Assembly: GCA_913774845.1 (NCBI GenBank)
Contig: CAJYJO010000003.1
Coordinates: 1 to 64,000 of the forward strand
DNA length: 64,000 nucleotides
Source: an uncultured Microbacterium sp.
Lineage (GTDB): Bacteria > Actinomycetota > Actinomycetes > Actinomycetales > Microbacteriaceae
Direction: 5' to 3'
Shown: one piece after another, positions 62,068 through 64,000 of the stretch
How the letters are laid out: the number at the start of each line of letters is the position of its first letter
Position numbering within the stretch: the stretch's first letter is position 1
Notes under the pieces: model-generated
Databases searched by the model: none
Told to the model about the DNA's origin: nothing
What the model saw: only the letters and a program-made list of their open reading frames with translations
Program-made: the position numbers and the translations under genes

Positions 62068-64000
62068 TCACTCCTTGAAGAAACCCGTCGATTTGAAGGG
62101 ATTGTTCTCGTTGATAATGACACGAACGTTTTTGTAATCGAAGACAAGACCGTCCTGACCGGGTCTGCGGAACGGCGCCCCGTTTTTTAGGGCAGCTTCG
62201 ATCTCCGCGAGCGAAGGTCGCGCTTGACCATTTGCCCATCCGTCCCCGCTGTGACCTCGTACAAACTGGGCTAGCTCGTCCACATCGTAGTTGGCCGCCT
62301 CTCCTTCGATCTTCTCCTGGGGGGCTCGATTCGAGTTCGCGTCCTTGAACCCGTTGCTTTGGGGGCACGAGAACTCGAAGAAGGCTTTGGGGTCACAGTT
62401 GGGTGAGCCGCTACCGGAGCGAGCGTCCGCCGCCACAGATGCATCTGACGGCGACCCCGCCGCCTCGTTGTTTCGTATCCCGATGCCCGACGAATCACCA
62501 CTCAGCGAAAGAAGCAGCAAGCCGGTTGCCGCTCCTGCGGCGACGAGCCCGGCCGCGAGAGCTGCGGCGGCCGCCGTTTCCGCGGTCGCCGCAGCCCCTG
62601 CGCCGAACAGAGGCAAGCCGGGCCACAACACACCGACTGATCCCGCAGAGTGGCGTACGGTCGGTTGCGATTTGCTTTTCGGTGTTCCCACCCGCGGCTT
62701 CAGCGGGTAACCGGTGAACGTCTTGGATGGACTGTACGACGACGGCTGCGCCCGCACGTTTCTCGTCGGCCACAGGCCTGGCGCAGTGAACCGCGGCCGC
62801 ACAGAGTTCCCGTCGGCCCAGTCGTAGCGACCCAATGGCCTGAACCCGAGCAGATCCCGCGAGGTCGTCGGATTGCTCTCGACGTACGCATACCCGTTCA
62901 AAGACGCGGGTGACCCGAGTACCCCCTCCCAGGAGTCCTCCGACAGCCACGACCCCGATCGGGGATCGTATCCCCGCGAGTAGAACAAATCGAGGCCGGC
63001 GACGGGGTCAACACGCTCGCCCGAGTGCCCGACCGAGGCGTTCCATCCCGAGGTGGAGAAACTGGGGACGCCCCAATCCGATCCACCCATTACCTGTGTG
63101 ATCCGCGAGGTGCGGTCCGTCGCCGAGTCGCGAGCGCTCTGCAGCGGGTGGTTCAGTGACGACCCGAGCCGGGAATCCCCCACCTGCGCGATGGCGCTCC
63201 CCAACCGGTCGAGCAGATCCCAGGTCGCGGCACCGGAGGTGCGGCCCTCGAGCAGCAACTCCCCGGCGACGTCGCGCACCAGGGTGGTTGTCCCTGCGAT
63301 ATCGCTGGAGTCTTGGAGGGGCTGCATGCCGTTCCACACCGTCGAGGTGTTCACGGAACCATACGCACTATCTGTGGTGCTGGCGACGCGGCGGCCGAGA
63401 GCGTCGTACTCGAATCGCGTCGAGCCGGAGGGGTCGGTGTACCCGGTGAGTTGTCCGAGCTCGTTCCAGCGGTACGTCGCCTCAAAACCGCCGCCCGTCA
63501 CGGACGTGCGGTGCCCATCGACGTCATATCCGTACGTGTGTGCGCCAGCAGGGCCGCCGGTGGAGGAGACGAGCTGGTTCAGGCTGTTGAACGCTTGCGT
63601 CTGATCGAACGAGACATCGCTTGCTTTGACAGTCCCGGTTGCGAGCGAAGCGGGCGGGCGGGGGACACTCGCTCCCGACGCGTCCACCATCAGAACCGGA
63701 TCCAAAACACCCGATGAGGAGGTAGCCGCGGTGTGCGACCACGCCGTGCGGTTGCCGACCTGATCGTAGGCGTAGTCGTCGGCTGCGCCGGTGCTCTGCG
63801 TCGACGTGGTCAGCCGGTTGCCGGCGTCGTACGCATACTTCGTGGTCACCGTGTCGAGGACGGTCATCGTCGCGTCCGACGCCCCGAGGACGGCACCCGC
63901 CGGTGCGACGCCGCCGGGCAAAGCCGATATCGGTGCGGTGGCAGTGCGGGTGGCCTCGGCCACGTTACCGATGGCGTCGTACTCGTATCGGAGCGACAAC
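62068..64000 (-). CDS. RHS-repeat polymorphic toxin, 5' part outside the window
   Basis: At least 643 residues are visible and the frame continues past the window edge. Tyr-Asp RHS repeats (YEYDAIGNV, YAYDQVGNRT, YGYDVDGHRT, FEYDALGRRV) fill the first 220 residues seen. The RHS core motif GLDLFYSRGYDPRSGSWLSE is near visible residue 335, then the presumed cleavage site (SRDLLG, about 380), a hydrophobic Ala/Leu/Gly segment (about 460-500) and a C-terminal toxin of about 90 residues. The last part (RPSLAEIEAALKNG to NPFKSTGFF) resembles small RNase-like BECR-fold toxins, a weak guess. It is probably exported and acts on neighbouring cells. Confidence 0.9.
   Translation of the reverse strand, partial: LSLRYEYDAIGNVAEATRTATAPISALPGGVAPAGAVLGASDATMTVLDTVTTKYAYDAGNRLTTSTQSTGAADDYAYDQVGNRTAWSHTAATSSSGVLDPVLMVDASGASVPRPPASLATGTVKASDVSFDQTQAFNSLNQLVSSTGGPAGAHTYGYDVDGHRTSVTGGGFEATYRWNELGQLTGYTDPSGSTRFEYDALGRRVASTTDSAYGSVNTSTVWNGMQPLQDSSDIAGTTTLVRDVAGELLLEGRTSGAATWDLLDRLGSAIAQVGDSRLGSSLNHPLQSARDSATDRTSRITQVMGGSDWGVPSFSTSGWNASVGHSGERVDPVAGLDLFYSRGYDPRSGSWLSEDSWEGVLGSPASLNGYAYVESNPTTSRDLLGFRPLGRYDWADGNSVRPRFTAPGLWPTRNVRAQPSSYSPSKTFTGYPLKPRVGTPKSKSQPTVRHSAGSVGVLWPGLPLFGAGAAATAETAAAAALAAGLVAAGAATGLLLLSLSGDSSGIGIRNNEAAGSPSDASVAADARSGSGSPNCDPKAFFEFSCPQSNGFKDANSNRAPQEKIEGEAANYDVDELAQFVRGHSGDGWANGQARPSLAEIEAALKNGAPFRRPGQDGLVFDYKNVRVIINENNPFKSTGFFKE

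Noticed and set aside
63997-63999. TTG at the window edge as start of the RHS gene
   Set aside because: RHS repeats are already under way there; the real start must lie beyond the window.

Overview
The window is high-GC actinobacterial chromosome and most likely comes from the family Microbacteriaceae, close to Microbacterium. The grounds are the strong G/C third-position codon use, a tmRNA proteolysis tag reading ANAKRTDFALAA, a GluRS lying beside tRNA-Gln, TANNNT -10 boxes set 6-9 nt before start codons (leaderless genes), and dense use of the heptamer GGATGCC/GGCATCC. The assignment is inferred from gene content and sequence style; no database search was made.

Layout, left to right. 0.1-2.8 kb: an O-acetylhomoserine sulfhydrylase-like enzyme coupled to an LLM-type flavin monooxygenase (probable sulfur scavenging). 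3-7 kb: a TerC membrane protein, an ECF sigma factor with a DUF4349 membrane partner, tRNA-Glu and a metallo-beta-lactamase-fold hydrolase. 7.2-11.4 kb: a fructose PTS operon (DeoR regulator, FruK, FruA, HPr). 11.5-14.4 kb: an iron/siderophore ABC importer behind a DtxR-like box. 14.4-19.1 kb: small proteins, tRNA-Gln, gltX, and a LysR/class V aminotransferase divergent pair. 19.5-26.1 kb: two MFS transporters, an FAH-family hydrolase, ilvE, leuB and a TetR regulator. 26.24-27.45 kb: an 11-unit array of about 112-bp tandem repeats between convergent genes. 27.5-35.7 kb: serA, two small membrane proteins, and ilvD-ilvB-ilvN-ilvC. With ilvE and leuB this covers much of branched-chain amino acid synthesis. 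35.7-38 kb: otsA-otsB trehalose synthesis. 38.6-44.2 kb: an acyl-CoA thiolase with a 3-oxoacid CoA-transferase, an IclR regulator, and a MarR/MFS pair.

44.4-58.1 kb carries housekeeping and maintenance genes: a NERD protein, a Nudix hydrolase, tRNA-Lys, hisN, yaeQ, ssrA (tmRNA) with smpB, ftsE-ftsX, prfB, an MFS transporter, a quinone reductase, tRNA-Leu and dedA. 57.3-60.9 kb is a divergent Ku/LigD non-homologous end-joining pair. The right edge (61-64 kb) is a polymorphic toxin locus on the minus strand: the 3' part of an RHS protein with a variable C-terminal toxin, then two paralogous probable immunity genes. G+C and style there look different from the rest of the window.

The most unusual content is non-coding: the tandem array at 26-27 kb; several families of long intergenic hairpins, one of which keeps its loop while its stems change in a compensating way; the over-represented GGATGCC/GGCATCC motif, repeatedly used as an inverted pair in terminator-like hairpins; and pervasive leaderless promoters, including one divergent pair whose two -10 boxes overlap.
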